Source of the DNA: Rutidosis leptorrhynchoides | Taxonomy: Eukaryota > Streptophyta > Magnoliopsida > Asterales > Asteraceae | Direction of reading: 5' to 3' | Assembly (NCBI RefSeq): GCF_046630445.1 | Contig: NC_092339.1 | Location: 55,785,501 to 55,849,500 of the forward strand | DNA length: 64,000 nucleotides | Shown: positions 48,802 through 59,065 of the stretch, piece by piece | How the letters are laid out: each line of letters opens with the position of its first letter | Numbering within the stretch: the first letter of the stretch is position 1 | The notes under the pieces: model-generated | The model's database searches: none | What the model was told of the DNA's origin: nothing | What the model saw: the letters and a program-made list of their open reading frames with translations, nothing else | Translations under genes and position numbers: made by a program

Positions 48802-49202
48802 ATCTCCAAAGCCGTCACACGAGCACGAAGTTCATTAACTTCTGCTAGTACACCGGGATGATTGGCGGTTGGAGCGAGCGGATGAATAAGATTCATAATA
48901 TGGGATAGCATATAATCGTGATGAGATACTCTAGAGATGAGAGAGAAAATGGTGTTTCGAATAGGTTCGCCGGTAAGTGCTTCAGATTCATCGCCAAGAG
49001 GTGATTGTGGTGGGTGGAAGGGATCACCTTCTTCTTGTCTCCAATGATTTAGTATGTTACGATCCCATCCCCAATTCATCCAGAATAGATGATGGGAAAT
49101 TGGTTGATCCATTCCGGTCACGCTGCTTTCGGAGCTCGTGTGGAAGTCCATATCGGCATAGCTGTCGAAATCTGAGGAGTTCGAACTGGTTGAGGGATCC
49201 AT
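48802..49202 (-). pseudogene. Element F small upstream ORF, cut by E
   Basis: Starts MDPSTSSNSSDFDSYADM and reaches VNELRARVTALEI at the E junction. No recognised domain. Features are a Ser/Asp-rich start, a tryptophan-rich middle (FWMNWGWDRNILNHW) and a short heptad-like end (EVNELRARVTALE) that could form a coiled coil. Element G has a degenerate relative at 55500-56035. It occupies the same place as the acidic ORF in A: first ORF after the primer site. Confidence 0.6.
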
Positions 49203-49622
49203 CCCGTATGATCAGAGAAAGAATTTTTGGTATGAAATAGATTGTAGGATTTAGATTTGGTATTCTTCAATTACATAATTTGCATATGTATATATAATAC
49301 CAAAATCCCATAAATTACGGAGAATCTTTGAAAGATGTTAGTCAAAGTTCACAGTAATAGATACGCTAAGATATTAATTAGCAGATATGCTAAGATATGA
49401 ATTCGTCTATACACTATTATGCAATAAATGCAGGAAAAACGCGTCTAGACTTAAGAATGATAAGCAGGTAATTTCCTAAGGATGATAAGTAGACGATTTT
49501 TGACTAAAAATGATAAGAAAAACTTTTGACATGCAGACACGGTCGAAGTCCAGACTCATTAATGCATCTTAACAACTACCAGTTAGACACACTAATGCAA
49601 GACCTGGTTCGCTAAGACCACC
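49203..49622 (-). other. Element F leader
   Basis: Noncoding. It includes the conserved leader box at 49541-49573, shared with A, B, C and G. No ORF is credible. Confidence 0.6.
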
Positions 49623-49634
49623 GCTCTAATACCA
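49623..49634 (-). other. Inner primer-site motif of F
   Basis: Minus strand TGGTATTAGAGC, one mismatch from the initiator-Met site. It lies ~240 bp inside the LTR-proximal motif and is followed by the normal leader start (GGTGGTCTTAGCG). Too far from the LTR to serve as the primer site in the standard scheme. Confidence 0.6.
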
Positions 49635-49858
49635 ACTCTAACATAGTTGGGGACACCACACATCCCACCCAGTGCCTTCCCAGCTAACCGCCTGTTGACC
49701 ACTGAGTGTACCTCAGACACTGATTTTAGGGCCTGCCTCTCGGCTACTGCCAACCCTCGTAAGGGATCGCAAGGAGTAAGAGCCAATGCTTCGTCACAGG
49801 TAACATTGTGAGAACCTCCTTTACGACTAACCCGCCACACATGGACGACGTTATACCA
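49635..49858 (-). other. Conserved ~225-bp insert between two primer-site motifs (F)
   Basis: GC-richer than its surroundings and well conserved with 54839-55060 in G. In both it can encode a short frame (minus strand from 49840: MWRVSRKGGSHNVTCDEALA, then LTPCDPLRGLAVA). The frame reads through the inner motif in F but stops before it in G, so coding is doubtful. Origin unknown. Confidence 0.55.
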
Positions 49859-49872
49859 GCTCTGATGCCAAC
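49859..49872 (-). other. LTR-proximal primer-binding site of F
   Basis: Minus strand TGGCATCAGAGC, one mismatch from TGGTATCAGAGC, two bases from the LTR end. It is the likely functional site. Confidence 0.75.
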
Positions 49873-50572
49873 TTTAATAACCCATCCTAATCCATCCGGA
49901 CGAAGTCCACATCGATTATAAACAAATTACAATAGTTGGTTACATCGCGAGGTACTTGACCTCTATATGATACATTTTTACAAACATTGCATTCGTTTTT
50001 AAACGGCAATCTTTCATTACATTGAAAGTTGACAGGTATGCATACCATTTCATAATATCCAAATTATAAATGACCTAATCTGTCATTTACTTAATAATAA
50101 TCTCTAATGAACTTCAACGACTCGAATGCAACGTCTTATGAAATATGTCATGAATGACTCCAAGTAATATCTTTAAAATGAGCTAATACACAGCGGAAGA
50201 TTTCTTTTAGACCTGAGAATAAACATGCTTTAAAGTGTCAACCAAAAGGATGGTGAGTTCATTAGTTTATCATAATCATTCATTTCCATCATTTTAATAG
50301 ACCACAAGATTTCATATTTTCCATTTCTTATTAACATGCATATCAGGCATTTCGTAAACTGCATCTGCATAAAAATCATTTATATGGTGAACCCTGGTAA
50401 CCGACATTAACTAGATGCATATAAGAATATCCCCTATCATTCCGGGAAATCCATCGGACATGATATAAAACAAAACGAAGTACTAAAGCATCCGCAACAA
50501 TTAGTAGACTGGTTTACTAATTCTTCGAATGAGGTTCGTCGGGCCCATAGATCTATCTTTAGGATTCGCGTC

Positions 50573-50596
50573 AATTAGGAGCTCGGTTTCCTAATT
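50573..50596 (-). other. LTR hairpin of F with a compensatory pair
   Basis: AATTAGGA, 8-nt loop, TCCTAATT: same stem as in A at 2586-2609, but the loop-closing pair is A-T where the others have G-C. Loop sequence also differs. Confidence 0.5.
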
Positions 50597-51169
50597 CTTA
50601 GATTACCAAGTTAAAAGGGGCATATCCGGCTTCGATCCATTCACCCATATAGTGTAGATTTTAATTACTTGTGTCTATTTCGTAAAATATTCATAAAAGT
50701 TGCGCATGTATTCTCAGCCTAAAAACATAAAGGGTAAAAAGGCAAATGAAACTCACGCATATAAATTATTGTAAAACAGTTAATAAAGCATTTGCATGTA
50801 TTCTCAGCCCCAAAAATGTAAAGAGTAAAAGGGGAGCAAATGAAACTCACCTAATGTATTTTGTAGTAAAAATACATATGACTATATTGAACAATGCAGG
50901 GTTGGCCTTGGATTCACGAACCTATATCATTTGTATATATATATTAAAACATATACTCGTAATCGAATAATTCTATTTATTATTAATAATGTATTTGTTA
51001 TATTAATAATTTATAAGTTTCATTATTTATTATATATATTCATTTTGTATATATATGGAAATATTAATATAGTGAAGTTATGTAATTTAAATATATTTTT
51101 GTATATACAATCTTTATTTTTATACCTATAACCTTAATAACGTTATTAAAATTTTTATTTTTATATTCA

Positions 51170-51780
51170 TAATTATTTTAATAATAATAATATTGATAAT
51201 AATTATAATAATAATACTGATAGTTTTAAATGATAGCTTTAATAAAATTGATAGTAATGATATAAATTTTAATAATAATACTAATACCTGAAAATTCATA
51301 TTAATGATAATATTTATAGTAATAATATTAACACTTATTTTAGTAGTAAAAGGATAAATATTATACTTTAAATGATGATAATATTAATTATAAGTAAATT
51401 AATGATACTAATGTTTATGAGTGATACTAATACTAGTTTTTAATAAAGTAAGATAATAAATTCTATTATTTCATAATAATAATATTAATCATAATAATAA
51501 TAATAATAATAATAATGATAACAATAGTTAAATGATAATTTTATTAATGATAAACACACTATTAATACTTAATAATAATAGTATTATCAATAATGATATT
51601 ACTTACTAATACTTAATTATAATAATAATAATAATTATAATCTTAATAATAATTATAATCTTAATAATAATTATAATTCTAATACTAATAATAATAATAA
51701 TAACCAAAAACATATTAATAATAATGTTAATAATTATAATAATAATCATTATAACAATAATAATAATAATGACAATTTAT
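51170..51780. repeat. A/T trinucleotide-rich tract in the F LTR
   Basis: Many interrupted AAT/ATA repeats such as a run of ATAATAATA near 51500 and 51620-51760. Matching simple-sequence tracts follow the tRNA-like module in the G LTR too (58660-58723 and 59012-59065). Confidence 0.8.
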
Positions 51781-51818
51781 GGTTTAGAAAACTACCTCAA
51801 AAAGCATTCTTAAAAAAA

Positions 51819-51890
51819 TGCCCCGAATCGGGCTCGAACTCAAGACCTCCCGCTCCCGCACAAACACTCCTTACCACTCGTCTGTCTTGA
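51819..51890 (-). ncRNA. tRNA-like Pol III module in the F LTR
   Basis: On the minus strand: A-box-like GACGAGTGGTAAGG (51882-51869), B-box-like GAGTTCGAGCC (51841-51831), then a T run (TTTTTTT, 51818-51812), the Pol III stop signal. Spacing fits a tRNA of about 70 nt, nearest in style to Ser/Leu tRNAs, but the stems are poor, so it is not a working tRNA. G has the same module at 58552-58623. Confidence 0.45.
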
Positions 51891-53180
51891 CTTTTTGATT
51901 AATTAACCCTTCTATATAAATATATCCCGTATCAATTATCCCTCATCCCTTATTCATCTTCTTCCCAAAATAACGAATCCAATTCACACCAAAACTATAA
52001 CCGCGAATTACATAATTGATTTAGGACTTAAAATTGATTAACCAGTGTTAGATACTTCTATAAAATCAAACAATAAAAAAATATAAAAAGCAAGAAACAA
52101 CCGTCGCTGTTTGAAAAAAAAATTGAAGAACATAAATATGATTTTTGAGATGGGGATTTTTTGAGACTTTAATTTCTTCATGAAATATCTTTTAAATGAT
52201 CATTAAAACATACTAACATTATCAATTGAACCTGAACTGTAACAGATTTCATGAATTCGCTTGAAGAAAAATGTTTGACTTTTTATAACCGAAACTTTGA
52301 CTTGAAAATTCACAATCGATCAGAGAAATTGGATCGTGAGAAATTGCAGATAGTTTGAGTAGGAGATTTAAAACAAAACTGCATTTTTAGATTTTTAAAA
52401 TTTATTCGAAATCATGCCCTTGTGAATTTTGGTCAAGAACAGAGTTCACGTCTATTTTCTCTTAATTTTTGTTTTTAAATTTCGAATGGCAGTTGAATGT
52501 TATAAAGAATATGGGTATACAATGGTTATAGGAACCTGAATTGATTGTTTTGCTGGTATTGCAGTTTGATTTAGACATATAACAAAGTTCAGACCGGATT
52601 TTACAATCAGAGAATAAAAATCAAAATTTTTTATTAATTTAAAACAGATTTTTGGATCGTTCTTCAGCTTTGGATCGTGATTTGTACTAGTTTGGATATA
52701 GAAGAATAATTAAACATAGTATGAAAGTTACTTAAAACAGATTCGTACAAGTTTGCTTTTGATTTATGTTTTTAATAAATAAATTCTAATAATTAATAAA
52801 TATATTATTAATATTAATAATTATGCTAATAATAATAATAATATATAATAAGGATAATGATACTAATAATAATAAAAATGATAATAACTATATTATTAAT
52901 GTTAATAATAATAAAATGTATCATTTTCTACCAAATATTAATAATAACACTAATAATTATTTTCAATAATAATTATAATAATATTAATTGTAAAAATAAT
53001 AATATTATTCATAATACTAATAATAATACTAGCTATATTAATATTATTAATGACAGTAATAATGTTAATAATAATATAACACTTTATATGTACATCAACT
53101 TTCGTATTTATATTATAATATTATTAATACTGATATTTATTTTATTCATAATTCTTATAACAACTATATTTTAACTTGTG

Positions 53181-53182
<2 letters not shown>

Positions 53183-53274
<92 letters not shown>
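53183..53274. repeat. (TA)n microsatellite in the F LTR
   Basis: About 90 bp of uninterrupted TA dinucleotides. Confidence 0.95.
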
Positions 53275-53277
<3 letters not shown>

Positions 53278-53570
53278 GTAACTTATCTAATCTATTTATT
53301 ATTTTACATTTTTAACTCCAAATGATTAAGTATACTTTATAAATTTCATAATATTATATGCACTTATATTTATATTTATATTTAAATATGTATTTACATA
53401 TTCATTTAATCATAATTGTTCGTGAATCGCTGGGAATAGTCAAAAGTTCAATTTAATATATGAACATAATTCTAAAGTTTTCGAGATTTAACATTACAGG
53501 CTTTTGCTTATCGTGTCGAAACATATAAAGATTAAGTTTAAATTTGGTCGAAAATTTCCGGGTCATCACA

Positions 53571-54824
53571 AATAAAACCTATCATAACATTTTTATGATA
53601 TTCAATGAACTTTATAAATTTTATTATCTAAGATATATAAAAGTATATTTTTATATAAAGTTTTATTTATTAATAAATGAATTATATTATTTACTCTAAT
53701 AAATCTTTTAAAAATATTTAAAAATATAAAACGACGATATTTAAACTATATAATAATCATGTATAAAATTTTGGAAATCATTTTGAGTTAAATTGACTTT
53801 TGTTAACTTCTGCATATTAGACTCGAGCATTAGGATTGTGGTACACTATGACATAACCTAAATTGTTAGACAAATATTGACCAACATATAAATATATATA
53901 ATTAATATAGGTTCGTGAATCCGAGGCCAACCTTACACTTGTTCAATGATGTTATGTGTATTTTTACTACGAAATACAGTATGGTGAGTTTCATTTGCCT
54001 TTTTACCTTTTACATTTTTGGGCTGAGAATACATGCGCAACTTTTATGAATATTTTACGAAATAGACACAAGTAATTAAATCTACATTATATGGGTGAAT
54101 GATCGAAGCCGAATATGACCCTTTTAAACTTGCTAGCCTAAGAATTAGGGAACAGACACCCTAATTGACGCGAATCCTAAAGATAGATCTATGGGCCCGA
54201 CGAACCCCATTCTGGAATTTAGAATGCTTTAGTACTTCGTTTTTGTTTTATATCATGTCCGATGGATTTCCCGGAATGATAGGGGATATTCTTATATGCA
54301 TCTAGTTAATGTCGGTTACCAGGTGTTCACCCTATAATTGAACCTTAATGCATGCATGCTGTTAATGAGAAATGGAAAATATGAAATCTTGTGGTCTATT
54401 AAAATGATGGAAATGAATGATTATGATAAACTAATGAACTCACCAACCTTTTGGTTGACACTTTAAAGCATGTTTATTCTCAGGTTTGAAAGAAATCTTC
54501 CGCTGTGCATTAACTCATTTTAAAGATATTACTTGGAGTCATTCATGACATATTTGAAAAGACGTTGCATTCGAGTCGTTGAAGTTCATTAGAGATTATT
54601 ATTAAGTAAATGACAGATTAGGTCATTTATAGTTTGGATATTATGAAATGGTATGCATACCTGTCAAATTTCGATGTAATGAAAGGTTGTCTTTTAAAAA
54701 CAACAAATGCAACGTTTGTAAAATGTATCATTTAGAGGTCAATACCTCGCGATGTAATCAACTATTGTGAATCGTTTATAATCGATATGGACTTCGTCCA
54801 GATGGATTAGGACGGGTCATTAAA
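53571..54824 (+). repeat. 5' LTR of element G, right-hand part
   Basis: Matches 59670-60924 with only scattered differences (for example ATGACCC/ATGCCCC near 54117, TTTAGAATG/TTTGGAATG near 54230). Ends GGGTCATTAAA next to the primer site. Conserved hairpin at 54143-54166. Confidence 0.9.
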
Positions 54825-54838
54825 GTTGGCATCAGAGC
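54825..54838 (+). other. LTR-proximal primer-binding site of G
   Basis: TGGCATCAGAGC at 54827-54838, one mismatch from the initiator-Met site and identical to F's. Confidence 0.75.
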
Positions 54839-55060
54839 TGGTATAACCGCGTCCATGTGTGGCGGGTTTGTCGTAAATTAGGTTCTCACAGTGTTACCTG
54901 TGACGAAGCATTGGCTCTTACTCCTTGCGATCCCTTACGAGGGTTGGCAGTAGCCAAGAGGCAGGCCCTAAAATCAGTATCTGAGGTACACTCAGTGGTC
55001 ACCAGGCGGTTAGCTGGGAAGGCACTGGGTGAGACGGTGGTTGTCCCCACATGTTAAAGT
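54839..55060 (+). other. Conserved insert between two primer-site motifs (G)
   Basis: Counterpart of 49635-49858 in F. Both motifs in G are preceded by TTAAAGT, so the unit looks like a duplication of the LTR-end/primer-site junction with foreign DNA between. A short frame (54857-55057) is open in both F and G, with conserved peptides such as VTCDEALALTPCDPLRGLAV. Confidence 0.55.
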
Positions 55061-55072
55061 TGGTATCAGAGC
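55061..55072 (+). other. Inner primer-site motif of G
   Basis: TGGTATCAGAGC, a perfect initiator-Met site, but 236 bp from the LTR. Confidence 0.65.
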
Positions 55073-55120
55073 GGTGGTCTTAGCGAACTAGGTCTGCATT
55101 AGTGTGTCTAACAGGTAGTT

Positions 55121-55195
55121 GTTAGGATGCATTAGTGAGTCTGGACTTCGACCTAGTAGTTGTTAGGATATATTAATAAGTCTGGACTTGAACCT
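55121..55195 (+). repeat. Tandem pair of the leader box in G
   Basis: Two copies of the box GTTAGGATGCATTAGTGAGT...GGACTTCGACC (55121-55153) and a diverged one (55161-55195). A, B, C and F have one copy. Confidence 0.6.
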
Positions 55196-55499
55196 GGTCT
55201 GCATGTCAAAAGTTTTGCTTATCATTTATTGTCAAAAATTACCTGCTTATCGTTCTTAGTCTAGACACATCTTACTGCATTGATTGCATGAATAGTGTAT
55301 AGATAAAATTCATAACTTAGCATATCTGCTAATTCATATCTTAGCGTATCTGTTACTGTAGACTTTATCTGACACGTTTCCTTAATTCCCTTCGTAATCT
55401 ACGAGATCTTCTGTACTATGTATAGGTATTCTATGTAATTAGAATATCATCCGATATCCGAAAATCATTTTATAAAAATCCTTTATTCAATCGTACGAA

Positions 55500-56035
55500 A
55501 TGGAACTCACAACTAGTTTAAGTCCCTCGGATTCCGATATGGAGTCCCACTCCAGCTCCGAAAGCAGCGTCACCAGAATGAATCAATCAATCAATCAGCC
55601 ATCCCCAATTCATCTGATGGGTTCGTAGTCTACTCAATCATTGGAGACAAGAAGAAGGCGATCCTTTCCACCAACCAAATTCACCTTTTGGCGAAGAACC
55701 TAAAACAATTATCGGTGAACCTATTAGAAACACCATTTTCACCCTCATTTTTCCGAATATCTCACTATGATTATATACTATCTCAAATTCAAAACCTTAT
55801 TCACTCGCCCGTTCCTACCGACAATCATCCCAGAGTAATAAGTCAACGAGCTTCGCACCCGAGTTGTAGCCTGGAAAAATATGGTGCAAAATGTACCAGC
55901 TTCAGCAACATTACCGGCATCAACAGTACCACCAACAACAACATCCGCATCCCAAGCCTCAATTTCACAATCTGTCCCACGAACATCAACATCATACACA
56001 CCATAGATACCAAGAAGTACTACCAGCAATGAACG
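55500..56035 (+). pseudogene. Element G small upstream ORF, decayed
   Basis: Starts MELTTSLSPSDSDMESHSSS and SESSVTRMNQSI, matching F's small ORF, then stops within the middle region (near 55626) and shifts frame. Later parts (HYDYILSQIQNLIH in another frame, 55763 onward) still match F's HHDYMLSHIMNLIH. Not functional. Confidence 0.6.
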
Positions 56036-56330
56036 ATGAAGTATTGATCCATAACTTCATTAATATTCTGCAAAGAATATGTTGATCCTAATAATTAACG
56101 ATGAAGTATTGACCCTTAACTTCATTAATATTCTGCGAAGAATATGTGGTTCCTAATAGTTTTAGAGATTACTTATTCTAGCTCAAATCGAAAATCAAAT
56201 GAGTCTAATATTATATTGACTCATTAAATCCATAATTACATCTGAAGAAAATATATATGTATATATATTTTCATAAAGATTGTGATTAAAAATTCTTTCG
56301 TACAAACTGTTAATGGTGAAAATATTTTAA

Positions 56331-56347
56331 CGGGTAGGTAATACCCG
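56331..56347 (+). other. Palindromic boundary-like motif in G
   Basis: CGGGTA-GGTAA-TACCCG within TTTTAACGGGTAGGTAATACC. It corresponds to 5094-5110 in A with a longer spacer, so the motif is older than the split of these families. Confidence 0.55.
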
Positions 56348-57383
56348 AGGAATATTTAGATTTCACATTAATAAGTTACACTGTACATTCTTCGAATTTG
56401 ATTCAACAGTCATTTACTATCCTACTTACATCCACAAATATACGTATCCGTTCACCACCGAATAACCATTTTTATTCAATTTCATATTTGGATTATGTCC
56501 TAACAGAATCCAACAAGTGGCATAATGAAGAAAACATTGGACAAATTAAAATTTGTTAGAAACAAACAAATTAACTATGAGAAATTTTGTTAAGAATCCA
56601 CGCTAACAAAATCCTAGCTAACTGTTCCTAGCTAACTGTGGACTAATCAACTGAGGACTGCCAATAGTGGACAATTAAAATGAATTAAAATATTGATTAT
56701 AACATATGAAACTAAACAATTCTTCAAGTTTGCCACTTGATTTTCATCTTAAACCTCATTTGTATCTTGACGAATACAATATGCGTTCAAACCTTTCGTG
56801 ATTCTTGAAAACACCTCAATCGGGAGGATGAATCAACTGCACTTCATCTACGGAAGAAAAGATTTATGCATATAGTTATGTACCTGAAAGATTCTCAGAA
56901 CCTGTATAATTGTTTAACACGTATCTGTGCTAGCTTCCTTGGTATTGTTATTCCTGAAAATAACAACGCAATTTCTTTTCAAATTAGCCAATTTTGTGAC
57001 AGCTCCAGCAAATCAACTTCAAGTTTTTCATTCGAATAAGCCGTATTATAACGATTACTCCTTCATCATTGTTACCGGGGAACCTTTCATATCTCGCCAC
57101 ATTAGCAGTAAACTTATAAACAATTTCATCAACCTTCGACTTAAGCCTCTCCGAAAAGTCATTATACTTATTCATTGAAACCCCATCATGTACTCACCTA
57201 CATTCTGTAACAATAATTGTCATACCAACTACTGGGAACCAGCAATCAGTATTTTGAAATTCGCAACGATTCTACGACAAAAATTATATGTATACATATA
57301 ACGTCTACCTCCAAGACTTACATACTTCGAATGTGAAGTTTCTGAAAAACATCTCTAACTATGAAATAGTTCTCCGAAATTAG
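56348..57383 (+). other. Noncoding internal region of G, first part
   Basis: No ORF I can support and no similarity to gag or pol. Short open frames near 56930-57180 lack features of a protein family. Confidence 0.4.
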
Positions 57384-57590
57384 AAAAATGCTGATGAAGC
57401 AGCAAAAACTGTAAACGACTTTAACTGTCAAAAGTTTGATGATAAAGAATGGTATGGTGGTAAAGCTGAGAAAAAGAGAAGGTTTGGAACTGGAAAACGG
57501 ATTAAGCGGACCATGAAGGAGGCTGTGGACAAATCACAAAGACTAAACCTCCCTTCAAAGGATCCAAATGATTCAGTGTCTGCTGAAATC
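57384..57590 (+). pseudogene. Captured poly(A)-binding-protein gene fragment
   Basis: One frame from 57387 reads NADEAAKTVNDFNCQKFDDK, then EWYGGKAEKK, a garbled linker, TMKEAVDKSQRLNL and DPNDSVSAE. Plant poly(A)-binding proteins have NADDAAKAVE...KKFDDKEWYVGKAQKK, a Glu/Arg/Leu linker, FEQ-MKEAVDK-Q-NLY-KNLDDS at this place: the end of the third RRM, the linker and the start of the fourth RRM. So this is an exon-like piece of such a gene, intronless here. The linker has compensating frame errors and the LYVKNL ribonucleoprotein motif is degraded (LPSKDP), so it is not functional. Similarity ends near 57590. Confidence 0.7.
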
Positions 57591-58400
57591 GTTAGTAAAC
57601 ACATTACGTCTTATTCTAAACCTTCACAGACAAATCTTCTTCACCATCCATCGATATTAGAAATTCTAAGATATCATCGTATCTTTCATTATAAATATCC
57701 TCGATATTTCTGAAGATATTTTCATAAGTATTCTTATCTGAAATTATTTATCTCTTCGCAATACCTACTTTACAATATAAAAGAAACTGTGTTAGTTTCT
57801 AAATTCTAAAAAATTCGAATTTAAAATAGGAGTGTTTTTGAAGTAGTGTTGGGAACTGAAGCATGAGTTAGTATAATATAATGACACTTGATCAACGTGA
57901 TTATATTACAGTAATTCATTCTAAGTTTCTAATGGAACGTGGTGATTCACAGAACATACCATCATCATGTGCCATTTACACGACTCTTACATTCTACTCA
58001 ATCTCTAAACATATTAAGAACATATTTTCTTGATAGTTCTATCTTTCCGGATATTCTGGTAATTTACCAAATCAAGATCGTGCCATTACGATTTCCTTCT
58101 TAGAACATTAACTATGTTCATTTCAAAATCCATACGAATTCTGGACCATTATTCGCTTTTCTGGAAGTCGGGAAGAGGAGACAAAAGTATGGAACCCTTG
58201 AATATAAAAGAAAATATAAAGCTCGACAATAACACATAAATTACAAACCGTGCATATCATTTAGTTGTTCTGGTCTATAACTATCCCAATCTCAAAATCA
58301 CCAAATGAGTTCATAAGTGTTCTTACGAACAGCACAGGAGCTGTTAAAAATTATTTTGTGTTCTGTGGTTTCCAATCCACTCTTAAACAGGCCGCGTTTG
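57591..58400 (+). other. Noncoding internal region of G, second part
   Basis: No supported gene. No polypurine tract or LTR start (TGTGATGACCC) is found, so the boundary between internal DNA and 3' LTR is not visible; it may have been lost in a deletion. Confidence 0.4.
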
Positions 58401-58551
58401 CTTTATTGCTAATTGTAAACTAATAAATTAATTGATGTTGTGATGGGTAATTGCCTTGGTCGATTGAATTGTTGTGAAGAAGATGAATCTGGAAATAAAA
58501 TTAATACGGGTTATATAAACTGAAGTGGGTTTAAATTCAGAAATACTGAAA

Positions 58552-58624
58552 TGGACGAGTGGTTGTGGGTGTTTTCGGGTGGGCGTGAGGTCACGGGTTC
58601 GAGCCTAGCTCGGAACAATTTTTT
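58552..58624 (+). ncRNA. tRNA-like Pol III module in the G LTR
   Basis: TGGACGAGTGG (58552-58562, A-box-like), GGGTTCGAGCC (58595-58605, B-box-like), then a run of Ts (58618-58625). Order and spacing match the F module, while the DNA between differs, so it has been kept over the F/G split. Stems of a true tRNA cannot be formed well. Confidence 0.45.
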
Positions 58625-58658
58625 TACACTGAGTTCTTTTGAAGGTAGTTATTATCTC

Positions 58659-58659
<1 letters not shown>

Positions 58660-58723
<64 letters not shown>
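58660..58723. repeat. (ATT)n microsatellite
   Basis: About 21 uninterrupted TTA/ATT units in the G 3' LTR. Confidence 0.95.
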
Positions 58724-59011
58724 GTGTATCCCTGACTAGTGCTCGAGTATATAGGATTATGCATGCTTGTACCTTCAATATTGCCGTTAGATAGGCTATG
58801 TTAAATCCTGAATTAGTTACATATGCGGTTAAGATAAGATATAAGATATGCATGTCGTTGGAAAACTGGCGAAAAACTATAATCTTTTCATTTAGATATC
58901 GAATGAATTCGATGAACGGATTAGAAGTTATTGTCAATTGAATTTTTGTATTATTATTAAAAATGATTATTATTATTATCGTCGTTATTATCGTCGTTCT
59001 AGTTTTTATCT

Positions 59012-59012
59012 A

Positions 59013-59065
<53 letters not shown>
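59012..59065. repeat. (ATT)n microsatellite
   Basis: About 18 units, in the same LTR; more diffuse ATT-rich DNA continues to about 59640. Confidence 0.9.

Larger units (their letters stand above)
43211..53570 (-). mobile_element. Element F: Ty3/Gypsy-type element, 5' part, broken by D and E
   Basis: 5' LTR 49873-53570, two primer-site motifs, leader, a small ORF (49202 leftward) cut by E at 48801/48802, continuing at 43567-43211 until D. The rest is outside the window. It lies in element G's 5' LTR: the G sequence starting AATAAAACC at 53571 matches 59670 in G's 3' LTR. F and G are diverged members of one superfamily. No gag-pol is visible in this part. Confidence 0.82.
49873..53570 (-). repeat. 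5' LTR of element F
   Basis: About 3.7 kb; minus strand starts TGTGATGACCCGG (53570). The inner end reads GGGTTATTAAA before the primer site; G has GGGTCATTAAA, so the usual CA end is absent and the border is uncertain by a few bases. Its inner 1.5 kb aligns with the G LTR, and short blocks are shared with the A family. It contains a tRNA-like module, long A/T trinucleotide arrays (about 51170-51780) and a TA repeat (53183-53274). Confidence 0.8.

Noticed and set aside
52857..53174. Asn/Ile-rich ORF in the F LTR
   Set aside because: AAT/ATT simple repeats; no coding signal.
54857..55057. 66-codon ORF between the two primer-site motifs as a real gene
   Set aside because: Conserved with F, but it runs through the primer motif in F and ends before it in G, and sits in an untranslated leader. 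Kept as a conserved insert and not called CDS.
58552..58624. A functional tRNA gene
   Set aside because: A- and B-box-like motifs are present, but acceptor, D and anticodon stems cannot be formed convincingly.
58605..58937. ORF with a long isoleucine run
   Set aside because: Translation of the (ATT)n microsatellite.
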